Source: Prochlorococcus sp. HOT208_60m_813O14 (GTDB lineage: Bacteria; Cyanobacteriota; Cyanobacteriia; PCC-6307; Cyanobiaceae). From it: a stretch of DNA of 64,000 nt. Of the stretch, positions 1 through 10,553 are shown piece after piece. Under the pieces are notes generated by a model. It did no database searches and had not been told where the DNA came from. It worked only from the letters and a program-made list of their open reading frames with translations. Made by a program: the position numbers and the translations under genes. Location of the stretch: contig MWOO01000188.1 in the NCBI GenBank assembly GCA_002025945.1, positions 80,101 to 144,100 on the forward strand, given 5' to 3'. Each line of letters begins with the position of its first letter. The stretch's first letter is position 1.

Positions 1-191
1 AGGCCTTTGCCAACGTCAATTATAAATACAAAAAGTGCTGGCCATTTGCCAACATTTCTTAAAACATTTGTGGCACCTGTAGATCCAGAACCTATAGTTC
101 TTAGATCTATATTTTTGAGATATTTTCCAATTAAAAAACCTGTAGGAAGTGATCCTAAAAGATAACTTGTGAAAATTATTAAGATATTCAT
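1..191 (-). CDS. plsY: Glycerol-3-phosphate acyltransferase PlsY (N-terminal part, truncated by window edge)
   Basis: Reverse-strand translation from CAT at 189-191: [75 protein letters not shown] is the PlsY signature. Confidence 0.9.
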
Positions 192-196
192 AAAGC

Positions 197-1207
197 TTAG
201 TTTAGTGCAAGATCATCGTAAATTTCATTATCTGAACCAGCAAATGCAACCCATAATGGGAATTGAAGTATTGGAATTTCAACAGAGGTTTCTGCTGCAT
301 CAATGATAATAAATGGCAATTCTTCATTCGCCTCTAATCTATCAGCTCTCTCGATGACACCTTCAGGCCTTTCAAAAAGAACAATCCCACTATTAGGTCC
401 AAAGTCATCCCTTGTGAGGCCAAGTGAATCTTGAAGAATTCTTCTCCATTCACCTAATCTTTCAGGCTGCGAAGCTAAAATAAGAGTCTGAAACTGATCT
501 CCATATAATTCGCCAAGAATAGATATTAAACCCGCTGATAACAAGGCATTTTTTTGCCGAGAACCTCTACTTTCAAGAGAACCTCTTCCACCCATGTTAA
601 AGAACCAATCATCCATAATTTCTATATCTGATGAATCAAGACTCCGTCTTAATTTCCAAGGTTCTGCATAAAAGTCAGGTTGTTCTGTAAAACTCGAAAA
701 GCAACTTCTTATAATCTCTTCATCTGGCTTAAATGTTTCAGAAAGAGCGGGAACGTTAACTATATTGTTTGTGCTATTATTTTGCTTTTTCTCATCAAGG
801 GGAGAGGGCTTTACGATTATTGGTTGAGAAACTAATTCAAGTTTCTCTACGTTTTGTGAAAGATTCTGCAAAGCTCCAGTTAAGTACTCTTGAAAGCCTT
901 TAACTCTTTTAGCAATATTATCTGACTGTCCTTTGAAATTAGACTCAATATCTTTTTCTATTTCTTTTTTTTTTGTTTCCAACTCTTTTATTTCTTTAAC
1001 TAAATAGTCTTTTTTGGAAACGAGATCTCTAAAAATTTCATTAGAAATTTCTTCAAAAGATTTAGTTGGTTTTTCGTTTTTTGGTGTAATTTTTTTATTT
1101 TGCGTTGTATTTTTCTTACTAATTTGTTTGGTATTATCATCTGAAATTGACTCGTCTATTATTAATTCCTTTTCAGGATTATTGTCGGAAATTTCTGTTT
1201 TAGTCAT
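197..1207 (-). CDS. DUF3086-type conserved cyanobacterial protein with N-terminal coiled coil
   Basis: ORF; charged coiled-coil N-term then [58 protein letters not shown] block. Confidence 0.75.
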
Positions 1208-1242
1208 TTAAATAATTTTGATGAATAGGCAAAGTCTGAATT

Positions 1243-1659
1243 TCAAGAATTTTTAATTTCTAGGGATTCAATTTTTTTTATGAGCTCATCTTTTAATTGT
1301 TTTGGATTAAATAAAATTGGTAATAAATGAGGACTGGACTTTTCTCTAAAATAAAAAATACCTGGAATTATAGGGAAAAAGAATTTCCATGATATCCAGT
1401 TCTTGAATGGAAAAGTTCTGATTTCTTTCCCTAATTGTAAAACGATAAAATCATCATTTGTTATTTTTATCCTCAAGGTAAGTGACTGGAGTAATAAAAA
1501 AAAGCTAAAAGAAGCAAAAACTATTGTTGGCAAAGAACCAATATTCAAAAACAAAAGCATAAAACTTAAAACTATTAGAATGATTGGTAACTGAAATGAT
1601 GGAGATATTATTACTGGTTCCTCTTTTTTTGATTTAGTGTTAAACATAGGATCATCCAA
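1243..1659 (-). CDS. DUF3119-type small membrane protein
   Basis: ORF with two hydrophobic segments, overlaps start of downstream-strand neighbour by 8 nt. Confidence 0.6.
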   Translation of the reverse strand: MDDPMFNTKSKKEEPVIISPSFQLPIILIVLSFMLLFLNIGSLPTIVFASFSFFLLLQSLTLRIKITNDDFIVLQLGKEIRTFPFKNWISWKFFFPIIPGIFYFREKSSPHLLPILFNPKQLKDELIKKIESLEIKNS

Positions 1660-2407
1660 ATAAAATTTGTGTTAGAAATACATCCATTAAAGATACCGTA
1701 ACGAGAGTCATTACAACTGCGCCTGTTGTACTTGTTCCTACTTCTTTTGGACCACCTTTAGTTGTGAGTCCATATCCACAAGCAATTATTGAAATAAGTA
1801 ATCCGAACACTACAGATTTTATTAACATTGAAGTTAAGTCTGTACTAGTTAAACTCACATTACCTGATCTTACAGATGTCCAAAAAACTATTGGAGGAAC
1901 TTTATAAAAAATTGTGCTCCAAATTTGTCCGCTCCATAAAGCTACAGATAAAAACAAAATACACTGTATTGGAGACATTATTACCATCGATAGTAATCTT
2001 GGTACTACCAAATATTGGACTGGTTCGGTCCTTAACATGGTTATTGCCTCAATTTGTTCTGTGACTTTCATAGTGCCCAGTTGAGCAGCATAGGCAGTGG
2101 CAACTTTCCCAGTCATTAAAGTAGCAGTTAGAAGAGGTGCCATTTCTCTCGCCATGCCTACTGCTAGTAAACCTCCAATTTCACTTGAAACCCCCATACT
2201 TGTAAGTTGTGATGCAACTTGAATATTAAAAACTGTACCTGCGGCAATCCCTGTAATTAATACAATTAATAAACTGCCAGGACCTGACTCCATAAGTTGG
2301 TCAAAGAGATCATTTCTGGAAATTTTACCCTTAAAGATAAAATTAATTGCTTGCCCGCCAATGATTAAGCTGCTTAGAAGTCTTTTGAAAAAATTAAGGT
2401 AATACAT
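1652..2407 (-). CDS. MlaE/Ycf63-family ABC transporter permease
   Basis: PGSLLIVLITGIAAGTVFNIQVASQLTSMGVSSEIGGLLAVGMAREMAPLLTATLMTGKVATAYAAQLGTMKVTEQIEAI is the MlaE permease motif. Confidence 0.9.
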   Translation of the reverse strand: MYYLNFFKRLLSSLIIGGQAINFIFKGKISRNDLFDQLMESGPGSLLIVLITGIAAGTVFNIQVASQLTSMGVSSEIGGLLAVGMAREMAPLLTATLMTGKVATAYAAQLGTMKVTEQIEAITMLRTEPVQYLVVPRLLSMVIMSPIQCILFLSVALWSGQIWSTIFYKVPPIVFWTSVRSGNVSLTSTDLTSMLIKSVVFGLLISIIACGYGLTTKGGPKEVGTSTTGAVVMTLVTVSLMDVFLTQILFG

Positions 2408-2416
2408 ATCTTTATA

Positions 2417-3814
2417 TTAGTTTGTAATTAATTTCTGATCCCATTTTCTCATGATTAAAAGACCAATTATTACCAGTATTGAGGGTATAAAACCAATACA
2501 TAATCTAATTGTTAATTGTGCTGAGTAGCATTGTTCAATAATATTTAGACCATCTTTATCAATAAAGCATGATTGATAGCCTGATAAATACAATAAAAAT
2601 CCTAATAATTGAACACTAAACGCGATACCAATCTTCTGAATAAGTACCATCCAAGCAGTATATAATCCTGCTGGTTTCTCTGGGTCTTCGTCTATTGCAT
2701 CAGGAAGTAGTGACCAAGGGATAAGAAAAGCGGTTGAAGCTCCAATCCCAATAAGACAGATTATGAAAATTAAAAGAATGAAGAGAAATATGTTTCCTGC
2801 ATTTAGGAATAAACTATCTCCAACTCCTGAAATTTTTGATAATGCAGGTAAAAATAAAGCTGCCGTACATGAAATAATCCACATAATCGCTCCATAGTTT
2901 AAAGCTGAAATCCTGTTCAATTTATTTGATACTCTAGTCCATATTTGTAAACCCACTAAAGCACTTATTTGGAAAGGTATCGGGATCCACTTAGCAATAT
3001 ATGTTGGTACATTCAGTACATCCTCTACATAGATTAAAGCTACTGTTTGCATCAGTTGTAAGGCGCACCAGAGAAGAATATAAAGTGTAATAACTTTTAG
3101 AAATTTTTTATTTCTGAATATCCTTTTGAATTGAAGTGTTATAGCTTCAACTTTTCCTGAAGGCCTTCTTGCTTTTTTGGCGAATGGAGCCAATCCCCAA
3201 CAAGAAATTAATGTCGCAGCAACTGCAATACATCCGCTTATTTTACCCATCAAAAAATATTCGTTATTTGCTGATCCTTCAGAACCCAATACAACTCCAG
3301 CAATTATTAAACCAGTTAGTCCTGCAATAATTGAGCCAGTAAATCTAGATGCATTTAGTCTTGTTCTTATTGCTGTTTTTTCAGAAATTTCAGTAGATAG
3401 AGCTGCAAAAGGAAGATTAATACTTGTATAAGCAGTCATTACGATTATGGAAATTATGGCGTAGTAAATAGTCTTGGTTAGAACGGAGCCAGTGGGTGTC
3501 CACCATATCGCAGCTAAAGAGAAACCAAGAGGAACAGATGCTGCTATCATCCAAGGGATTCTAGGCCCCCATCGTGATTTGGTACGATCACTTAACCATC
3601 CAATTAACGGATCATTTACTGCATCCCATATCTTTATTAACATTAATAATGAACCTGCAATTATTACTGGTAAACCAGCAGAAATAAAGAATTTGAACAG
3701 AAAAAACCCAAATTGCGTCGCGACTAAACCTGTGCCTGCATCTCCTAGCCCATAAGAGAACATTAATCTTGTTGTTGATCTAGAAATATTTTTTTTCGAG
3801 TGTGAATTTTCCAA
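2417..3814 (-). CDS. GPH-type MFS sugar:cation symporter family transporter
   Basis: 12-TM-like hydrophobic ORF; DAVNDPLIGWLSDRTKSRWGPRIPWM motif. Confidence 0.85.
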   Translation of the reverse strand: MENSHSKKNISRSTTRLMFSYGLGDAGTGLVATQFGFFLFKFFISAGLPVIIAGSLLMLIKIWDAVNDPLIGWLSDRTKSRWGPRIPWMIAASVPLGFSLAAIWWTPTGSVLTKTIYYAIISIIVMTAYTSINLPFAALSTEISEKTAIRTRLNASRFTGSIIAGLTGLIIAGVVLGSEGSANNEYFLMGKISGCIAVAATLISCWGLAPFAKKARRPSGKVEAITLQFKRIFRNKKFLKVITLYILLWCALQLMQTVALIYVEDVLNVPTYIAKWIPIPFQISALVGLQIWTRVSNKLNRISALNYGAIMWIISCTAALFLPALSKISGVGDSLFLNAGNIFLFILLIFIICLIGIGASTAFLIPWSLLPDAIDEDPEKPAGLYTAWMVLIQKIGIAFSVQLLGFLLYLSGYQSCFIDKDGLNIIEQCYSAQLTIRLCIGFIPSILVIIGLLIMRKWDQKLITN

Positions 3815-3875
3815 TCTTTTTGCTTTGTTGATTGTTTGATAATGTATTATTGCAATGGTAATTCTATTACTTAAT

Positions 3876-3946
3876 GCGGGCGTGGTTTAGTGGTAAAACC
3901 TCAGCCTTCCAAGCTGAAGATGCGGGTTCGATTCCCGCCGCCCGCT
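3876..3946 (+). tRNA. tRNA-Gly(TCC)
   Basis: 71-nt cloverleaf GCGGGCG...CTTCCAA anticodon loop...GGTTCGATTCCC...CGCCCGCT, full 7-bp acceptor stem. Confidence 0.95.
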
Positions 3947-5980
3947 TTAGAATAAATTATTTTTTGCCTCAAATACTTCCTCTGAAATGATTAATAAAGA
4001 GCTTCTACTCTTTATTGAAACAGATTTTTCATTGATAGTTAGGGGTTCAAAAATCTCACACATGCTAGTGTCAATAACTTTTAACCAATTATATTTACAT
4101 TTCGGTAAGGGGAAATCGATACTTTTTGAATATGCATTTAAACCTATCCAGACCAGAGGATTAGTAATGCCTTTGTTAATGCTAAAAACAACTGTGTGAG
4201 ACCAACTACTCCAGTCGGGATTATCTAACTTTGTTCCATGCCAATGATATGTTGGAATATTTTCATTGGTTTGATTATTAGGTAAGAATGATGGATTAAA
4301 AATGTTTATTAGTTTTTTTCTGATTTTTATAACGTATTTAAAATATTCAAATAATTCTAAGTCTTGTTGACCATGTTCCCAATTCATCCAGCCCAATAAA
4401 TTATTTTGACACCAAGAATTATTGTTACCGCCTTGTGATCTTCCTATCTCATCACCCATAAGTATCATTGGAACCCCTTTAGATATAAGTAAACTAAGAA
4501 TAAGATTTTTTTGTTGTCTTTTTCTTAAATCATTAATAGAAGAGTTTGTAGTTGGTCCCTCTATACCATGATTCCAAGAATTGTTATGGTTATCACCATC
4601 TCTGTTTTGCTCGCTGTTGGCAAAATTATGTTTTCGATTGAAAGTTACTAAATCTTTTAGAGTGAATCCATCATGTGAAGTAATAAAGTTTATTGATTTT
4701 GGTAAAATAGCATCTTCTTTATAAATTGATGGAGTACCCTTGATTTTATCGCTCATATTCCAAGCTGTATCTTTATCCCCCTTCCAAAATCTCCGCAAGT
4801 CATCTCTAAAATGACCATTCCAAGTGAAAGTATTCTTAGATGGGAAATTACCTAATTTATATAAACCACCGCAATCCCATGGCTCACTTATAAACTTTAT
4901 ATCAACAAGTTCTGGTTCACATTCTATATCTTCAAAAATTGGAGGATTATCGAGTGGCGAGAGATTTTCTCCTCTTGATAAAGCAATACCTAAATCAAAT
5001 CTAAAACCATCTACTCCAAATTCACTCGCCCAACACTTTAATGATTCAATTATTAGTTTTCTAACTAATCCTCTATTTGCTGCAATAGTATTCCCACAAC
5101 CAGATACGTCCTGATAATTTTTATCTTTCCCAATAAAGTAATAAAGGTTTTCATCTATACCTTTCCAACATATCGCAGGTCCTTGCGAATCTCCTTCTGA
5201 AGTATGATTGTATACGACATCTAAAATAACTTCAATGTCTGCCTTATGACACTCCTCTACTAATTTTCTAAATTCCTCTCTATTCTTTTCAGCTGATTCA
5301 TTCGTAAGATATTCAAAATGGGGAGTAAACCAATTAATTGGACTATACCCCCAAAAATTCTCTAAACCATTTGGTGCATCAGTTGGATCAAAACAAAAAA
5401 TTGGAAGTAATTCGATTGAGGTAATTCCTAGTTCTTTGAGATATGGAATTTTATTTAAAAATTTCTTGAAGCAACTTTCAGTTTTATCAGTTGATTCGGT
5501 GAAGGATTTGATATGGAGTTCATAAATAATTGTTTCTTCCCAAGAATGTTTCGGTCTTGGAAAATCCTTAAAATTAAATAATTTTCTATCGCAAACAACG
5601 CTTTTAAGACAAGAATTAGTATTTTCTTGTTTTTTTAATGCATTTTCTCTTTTATAACTTCCCCACCCAGTTATACCCCTTGAACATGGATCAATTAATA
5701 CTTTTTTTTCATAGTTATTATTTATAGCATTATTTTTTTGTTTTACTCTAAAAGCATAAATGCAACCTTCATTTAGATTTTTTACCTCTGCATGCCAGTA
5801 GGGACCTGTATTATGACTTTGATCTAGCTTAAATATACTTTTTGGGGAAATAGAGTCCTCTTTCTCAAACAATAAGATTTCTACATATTCTGCATTTGTG
5901 GCTACTAGCGAAAAATTAACCCCTTGTGAAGTTAGAGAACTTCCTAAGGGAAATGGGTTACCTTTATTGATATGAGTCAC
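3947..5980 (-). CDS. glgX: Glycogen debranching enzyme / isoamylase (GH13)
   Basis: GVNFSLVATNAEYVEILLF (CBM48), VILDVVYNHT, VDGFRFDLG, FITSHDGFTL motifs. Confidence 0.9.
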   Translation of the reverse strand: MTHINKGNPFPLGSSLTSQGVNFSLVATNAEYVEILLFEKEDSISPKSIFKLDQSHNTGPYWHAEVKNLNEGCIYAFRVKQKNNAINNNYEKKVLIDPCSRGITGWGSYKRENALKKQENTNSCLKSVVCDRKLFNFKDFPRPKHSWEETIIYELHIKSFTESTDKTESCFKKFLNKIPYLKELGITSIELLPIFCFDPTDAPNGLENFWGYSPINWFTPHFEYLTNESAEKNREEFRKLVEECHKADIEVILDVVYNHTSEGDSQGPAICWKGIDENLYYFIGKDKNYQDVSGCGNTIAANRGLVRKLIIESLKCWASEFGVDGFRFDLGIALSRGENLSPLDNPPIFEDIECEPELVDIKFISEPWDCGGLYKLGNFPSKNTFTWNGHFRDDLRRFWKGDKDTAWNMSDKIKGTPSIYKEDAILPKSINFITSHDGFTLKDLVTFNRKHNFANSEQNRDGDNHNNSWNHGIEGPTTNSSINDLRKRQQKNLILSLLISKGVPMILMGDEIGRSQGGNNNSWCQNNLLGWMNWEHGQQDLELFEYFKYVIKIRKKLINIFNPSFLPNNQTNENIPTYHWHGTKLDNPDWSSWSHTVVFSINKGITNPLVWIGLNAYSKSIDFPLPKCKYNWLKVIDTSMCEIFEPLTINEKSVSIKSRSSLLIISEEVFEAKNNLF

Positions 5981-6604
5981 TTTCTCTTTATCATTGTTTA
6001 ATTAAATATTGAGATAATTTATTCAAATTACTGATATTAGAATAATAGATACAAAATTAAGAAAAAAAACTAAAATTTAAGGTTTCACTCATCAACTTTA
6101 TTAGATTTTGAGATTATTAATTTACTAATTAATAAATTTGTTTATCCATCTTCTTAATGCATAAAAAGATTTAGAGAGAAAGTTCAATAATGAAAAATCC
6201 AGATTTTTCTTGATTCCAAAATACAAATCATGCTTTTTCATGTGATGAGAAGGAAATATATCGGAAAATTAATAAAACATAATAAATTCTTCTATTTCTT
6301 AACTTCATGACCCTTTGATATTTCTCCTTTTGATAAATGAAGTTAGATTCTTTAAGGATAAATCTAGTGTTACCAATGGGTTTAGCCGTTTTATAATTAT
6401 ACGGGCTACTTTTAATATAAGAAAAAAATGCCGTTATAAAAATGAATAATGTAGCTAAATATGTTTATAAGATTTGTATAAAGCTTTGCGCCGCCAGCAT
6501 TTTCGGTTGCCGTATTTGTATTTGCTCCATATGATATGCAAGTTCGAGGTTTTTAGGCTTGATTAATACTCTTGTCTCTAAATCTCTGCTTTACAAACAA
6601 TTCA

Positions 6605-6880
6605 ATGAACAAAGCTGATTTAGTTAATCTTGTTGCGGCTCGTACAGAGCTCACAAAAACGGATGTTTCTTTAGTTGTTGATGCAGCTATTGAAACTATT
6701 GTTGATTCAGTAGTGGAAGGCAAAAAAGTCTCCATACTTGGATTTGGTTCTTTCGAGCCAAGAGATCGTTCTGCAAGACAGGGATTAAACCCTAAGACAG
6801 GCGAAAAAATAGCAATACCTGCTAAAAGAGTTCCAACATTCTCTGCAGGTAAACTTTTTAAGGATAGAGTTCAAGGTTAA
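6605..6880 (+). CDS. hup: HU-family DNA-binding protein (start at internal ATG 6605, not 6572)
   Basis: MNKADLVNLVAARTELTKTDVSLVVDAAIETI...GFGSFEPRDRSARQGLNPKTGEKIAIPAKRVPTFSAGKLFKDRV. Confidence 0.95.
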   Translation: MNKADLVNLVAARTELTKTDVSLVVDAAIETIVDSVVEGKKVSILGFGSFEPRDRSARQGLNPKTGEKIAIPAKRVPTFSAGKLFKDRVQG

Positions 6881-6910
6881 CTTTTTAACCTATTTCTTTT
6901 TTTAATACCA

Positions 6911-6937
6911 AGGTGCTCTTATTGGGCATCTTTTTTT
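6911..6937 (+). terminator. Rho-independent terminator downstream of HU
   Basis: GGTGCTC-TTATT-GGGCATC hairpin (with G:T pairs) followed by T7. Confidence 0.75.
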
Positions 6938-7013
6938 ATTTCAATAAAATTCTACTAGCTCAATGACCAATACTCTTATAAAAGTATCTCAAATTTTGAA
7001 GCCTTAAGAAGTA

Positions 7014-7325
7014 ATGAAATATTTAACTTTTTTATTCCTAAAAATTTTGTTGTTGTCTAATTTTGTCATGGCAGAAACAATACCAACAAAATCCGAGATA
7101 TTAAAAGAATCTAGAGAATGTATTAAAGATTCTCAGACCCAAGTTTGTAAAGAATTAGTTTCTAAAATAGAAAAACTTCAATTAGTTGTATTTGACCAAA
7201 ATAGATTCAAATGTCAATCAAGTTTATTGGGGATGCAGTCGGCAATTATTGAAGCTTATTTTTTAAAAGATTTCTCAAATATGAGAATTTCATTTATGAT
7301 TCCATATGTGATTAAAAATTGTTAA
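7014..7325 (+). CDS. Small secreted hypothetical protein
   Basis: ORF with signal-peptide-like N-term MKYLTFLFLKILLLSNFVMAE and Cys residues. Confidence 0.6.
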   Translation: MKYLTFLFLKILLLSNFVMAETIPTKSEILKESRECIKDSQTQVCKELVSKIEKLQLVVFDQNRFKCQSSLLGMQSAIIEAYFLKDFSNMRISFMIPYVIKNC

Positions 7326-7379
7326 TTATTAAACAATTTTATTTTTTTGGAATATTATTAATTTGGATTTTAAGTTGTA

Positions 7380-7625
7380 ATGGTAAAAGGTTTCTCTAAT
7401 AATGAAGTTAAAAATGATGCTGAAATAAAAGAATCTGAAAAAGAAAAAAAAGGCTTAGCAGCTTTTCTTAAAGGCAAGAAATTTACTTACACTTTGCCAG
7501 GTAAAAAACAAATAAATATTTTTGGATATATAGTATTGGGTTTAAATATGATTTTAATATTGCTTGTCATCCTTTATTTAAAGAATCAAGAATTCCATGA
7601 CTTTGTTTTTAATGTTGGTCGTTAA
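7380..7625 (+). CDS. Small single-TM hypothetical protein
   Basis: ORF; charged N-term, C-terminal hydrophobic helix IFGYIVLGLNMILILLVILYL. Confidence 0.55.
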   Translation: MVKGFSNNEVKNDAEIKESEKEKKGLAAFLKGKKFTYTLPGKKQINIFGYIVLGLNMILILLVILYLKNQEFHDFVFNVGR

Positions 7626-7681
7626 ATATTTTTAGATCGAAAAATTTTTTTAAGTGATATATTTAAATTTTAGAAATTCTT

Positions 7682-7939
7682 ATGAAGGTAGTAAATTTAG
7701 TTTTTCAAGTATTTTTTTTGTTAGTAATCCTTCTATTTTTGATATATTTTCTAACAGGTTATGACTCAGCTTTTGAGGCGGACCAGAATTGTCATTCACA
7801 TCTTTCAAGTTACGATAAGCTTTCTGGAAATTATGGTTGTGATCATGACACTGAGACACATCAGTGGATACTCTACGAATCAAATGACAACGCCGAACCA
7901 GCTAAGATTATTGAGAAATTTAGGTACAAATTTTTATAA
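7682..7939 (+). CDS. Small membrane-anchored Cys/His-containing hypothetical protein
   Basis: N-terminal TM followed by NCHSHLSSYDKLSGNYGCDHDTETHQW. Confidence 0.6.
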   Translation: MKVVNLVFQVFFLLVILLFLIYFLTGYDSAFEADQNCHSHLSSYDKLSGNYGCDHDTETHQWILYESNDNAEPAKIIEKFRYKFL

Positions 7940-8146
7940 CTCTAATTTTTTATAAAAAAACTTTGCACTTATTATGGATATAAATCCTGTAATTGAGAAA
8001 GTAAGATACTGATATATGCTTCCTTCTATGTAAATTTTATTTTTATATAAAGGATAATCTATGAAAGAACCTAATGTACCCCAAATTATTACCCATAAAG
8101 ATATGTATAAGATTACTTTTGTCGGATTAGATTTTTTTTCTTCCAT
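7934..8146 (-). CDS. Small two-TM hypothetical protein
   Basis: ORF immediately downstream of HLIP gene, two hydrophobic helices. Confidence 0.55.
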   Translation of the reverse strand: MEEKKSNPTKVILYISLWVIIWGTLGSFIDYPLYKNKIYIEGSIYQYLTFSITGFISIISAKFFYKKLEL

Positions 8147-8148
8147 TT

Positions 8149-8394
8149 TTAATTGATACCAAAAATTGATGAAGTCACTGGTCTGCCGCTAAAAACTAAC
8201 TCGGTTAATATAAGCATTAAGAATCCGATCATAGCAGCTCTACCATTTACGAGTTCAGCGCTGCTATTAAATCCAAAAACATTTTTTACTTCATCTCCCT
8301 GATTATCTACCCACTTTGAGTATTCATTATTAGTTGAGGATGTATTAGTAAAATCATCATTTTGATTTCCAATTGGAGAGTCTTTTTTTTGCAT
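8149..8394 (-). CDS. High-light-inducible protein (HLIP; single-helix chlorophyll-binding-like)
   Basis: ELVNGRAAMIGFLMLILTELV ExxNGRxAMxGF motif. Confidence 0.88.
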   Translation of the reverse strand: MQKKDSPIGNQNDDFTNTSSTNNEYSKWVDNQGDEVKNVFGFNSSAELVNGRAAMIGFLMLILTELVFSGRPVTSSIFGIN

Positions 8395-8440
8395 AAAGTC
8401 TTTTTTTATTTATATTAATAATTTTAAAACTAATTTATTA

Positions 8441-9466
8441 TTAAATTACACTCGATATCATAAAAAAAATTAAGACAAAAACTATTATCCATAAAAATTG
8501 TAATCTCAAGATTAATTGACAAATTAATTTTATTTTCTCTTCAGTGCAATTATCTCCATTAGCATTGATTATTGGCTTTTCAATAATTTCATTTTTATAT
8601 TTACTTTTCCCTCCCAATTTAATACCTGAAATATAGGCAAATATAGCTTCCGAAATTCCAGCATTAGGCGAATCATATTTTTTGCCATCAAGATAGCTTT
8701 TTTTTACGATTGATCCATAATTATTAACTTTGTGGCTAACTAAAGGTAAAGTGAATAAAACTAATCTTGAAGGAACAAACGTAAAAATATCTTCAATTTT
8801 TGCACTGAAAAAACCCAAATATCTAAAATAATCATATTTGTAACCTATCATTGAATCTAGAGTACTGATGGCTTTATAAGAAAAACCTAGAGATAAGGGT
8901 CCTGGTAGGAAAATTGAAATCTTCATAAATATAATTCCAACGAAAATCCAAAATAATGGCCCAAATATTCCATCAACTGAATTTTCTGTGAGGCTCTCGG
9001 TACTTGATCTCAAGAGATGTTTTATAGAAGATGAGCTTACATCCCTACTCACTATTCTTTGTACCTTCTCTTTGATTATTTTCTTATTTTGATCATTAAT
9101 TTTTTTGCGTTCTATTAGCTCTGTAATCTCTTTCACACTTGAAATAAGTCCCTTAGTCGCAATACAACTTGAAAGTCCAAAAAAAATTAACAATCCACCA
9201 AAAAAGTGATTTCTTGATTGCACATAATTGAGTTCTATCAATTTTCCTAAACCAAAACTCATTCCAATAGTGGATATAGCTAAGATAAAACCTCCCCAAA
9301 ACAATATATTTTTATTTTCTCCAAAATTATTTATGAGGTAATCAGATATTTTTTGTATATAAAAGCCAATTACTTGAACAGGGTGTATTAAGAATCTTGG
9401 ATCACCGGTCAATAAATCAAATCCAATCGATCCAAGAAATATTAAAAATAAATTTATTTCAGCCAA
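8441..9466 (-). CDS. cobD: Adenosylcobinamide-phosphate synthase CobD/CbiB
   Basis: [59 protein letters not shown] motifs. Confidence 0.92.
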   Translation of the reverse strand: MAEINLFLIFLGSIGFDLLTGDPRFLIHPVQVIGFYIQKISDYLINNFGENKNILFWGGFILAISTIGMSFGLGKLIELNYVQSRNHFFGGLLIFFGLSSCIATKGLISSVKEITELIERKKINDQNKKIIKEKVQRIVSRDVSSSSIKHLLRSSTESLTENSVDGIFGPLFWIFVGIIFMKISIFLPGPLSLGFSYKAISTLDSMIGYKYDYFRYLGFFSAKIEDIFTFVPSRLVLFTLPLVSHKVNNYGSIVKKSYLDGKKYDSPNAGISEAIFAYISGIKLGGKSKYKNEIIEKPIINANGDNCTEEKIKLICQLILRLQFLWIIVFVLIFFMISSVI

Positions 9467-10443
9467 CTGAACATCGAGCGTAAACCTTTACCTACTTTCT
9501 CTATTTCATGTTTTGAGTTGTCTTCTCTTAATTTTGTCATTAAGGGTTTATTTTTATCACATTCTTCCACAAAATTCTTAGCGAAAGTTCCATCTTGAAT
9601 ATCTTTTAGAATTTTCTGCATTTCTTTCTTTGTCTCAATATTTATAAGTCTTTTACCACTTACATAATCTCCATATTCTGCAGTATTTGAAATGGAATCT
9701 CTCATTTGAGATAAGCCTCCCTTAACCATTAAATCAACAATAAGTTTAACTTCATGTAAGCATTCGAAGTAAGCAAGTTCTGGCTGATATCCTGCCTCTA
9801 CAAGAGTTTCGAAGCCTGCTTTGACGAGTTCTGATAATCCCCCGCACAAAACCGCTTGTTCTCCAAATAAATCAGTTTCTGTTTCTTCTTTGAAATTTGT
9901 TTCAAGAATCCCAGCTCTCGTTCCGCCAATCCCTTTAGCGTAAGCCATCGCCAATGATCTTGCACTTCCGGAAGAATCCTGCTCTACTGCAAACAATGCT
10001 GGAACTCCTTGACCATTCTGATATTCCCAACGAACAGTGTGTCCAGGTCCTTTTGGGGCAATCATTACAACATCCACAAAACTAGGAGGTTTGATAAGTC
10101 CGAATCTTATATTGAAGCCATGAGCAAAACTTAATATCTTTCCTTCTTTTAAGTTTGGTTCTATTTCTTTAAGGTAAACATCTTTCTGAAACTCATCTGG
10201 GAGGAGAATCATAATCCAGTCTGCTTTTTCGCAAGCTTCAGAAACGCTAAACACTTGCAAACCGTCGCTAATAGCTTTGCTTTCAGACTTACTGCCTTTG
10301 TATAATCCAACAATTACATCCATACCGCTATCTTTAAGGTTTAAGGCATGTGCATGTCCTTGTGAACCATATCCAATAATCGCTATTGTTTTATTATTTA
10401 AAAGACTTAGATCTGCATCTGTGTCGTAAAAGAGTTGGGTCAT
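9454..10443 (-). CDS. ilvC: Ketol-acid reductoisomerase
   Basis: [43 protein letters not shown] motifs. Confidence 0.97.
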   Translation of the reverse strand: MTQLFYDTDADLSLLNNKTIAIIGYGSQGHAHALNLKDSGMDVIVGLYKGSKSESKAISDGLQVFSVSEACEKADWIMILLPDEFQKDVYLKEIEPNLKEGKILSFAHGFNIRFGLIKPPSFVDVVMIAPKGPGHTVRWEYQNGQGVPALFAVEQDSSGSARSLAMAYAKGIGGTRAGILETNFKEETETDLFGEQAVLCGGLSELVKAGFETLVEAGYQPELAYFECLHEVKLIVDLMVKGGLSQMRDSISNTAEYGDYVSGKRLINIETKKEMQKILKDIQDGTFAKNFVEECDKNKPLMTKLREDNSKHEIEKVGKGLRSMFSWLK

Positions 10444-10553
10444 TAGTTGTAGCTTCTTTACATTTGATAATTAATATTTTAGACATTAAAGGTGTAAATT
10501 AACCAAAAAATTATCAATTTAAGAATTAAAATTAAAATATTTATTTAGAAACT

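Noticed and set aside
6553-6735. Minus-strand ORF over the HU gene
   Set aside because: Antisense to a conserved gene with no coding features; same reasoning applies to the other ORFs lying fully inside and opposite conserved genes (e.g. 1014-1211, 3177-3431, 15511-15801, 23705-24061, 44136-44369, 59267-59587).
7680-7883. Minus-strand ORF opposite 7682-7939, and +2 frame ORF 7761-7955
   Set aside because: The 7682 frame has a signal/TM start and better composition; the others look like shadow frames.
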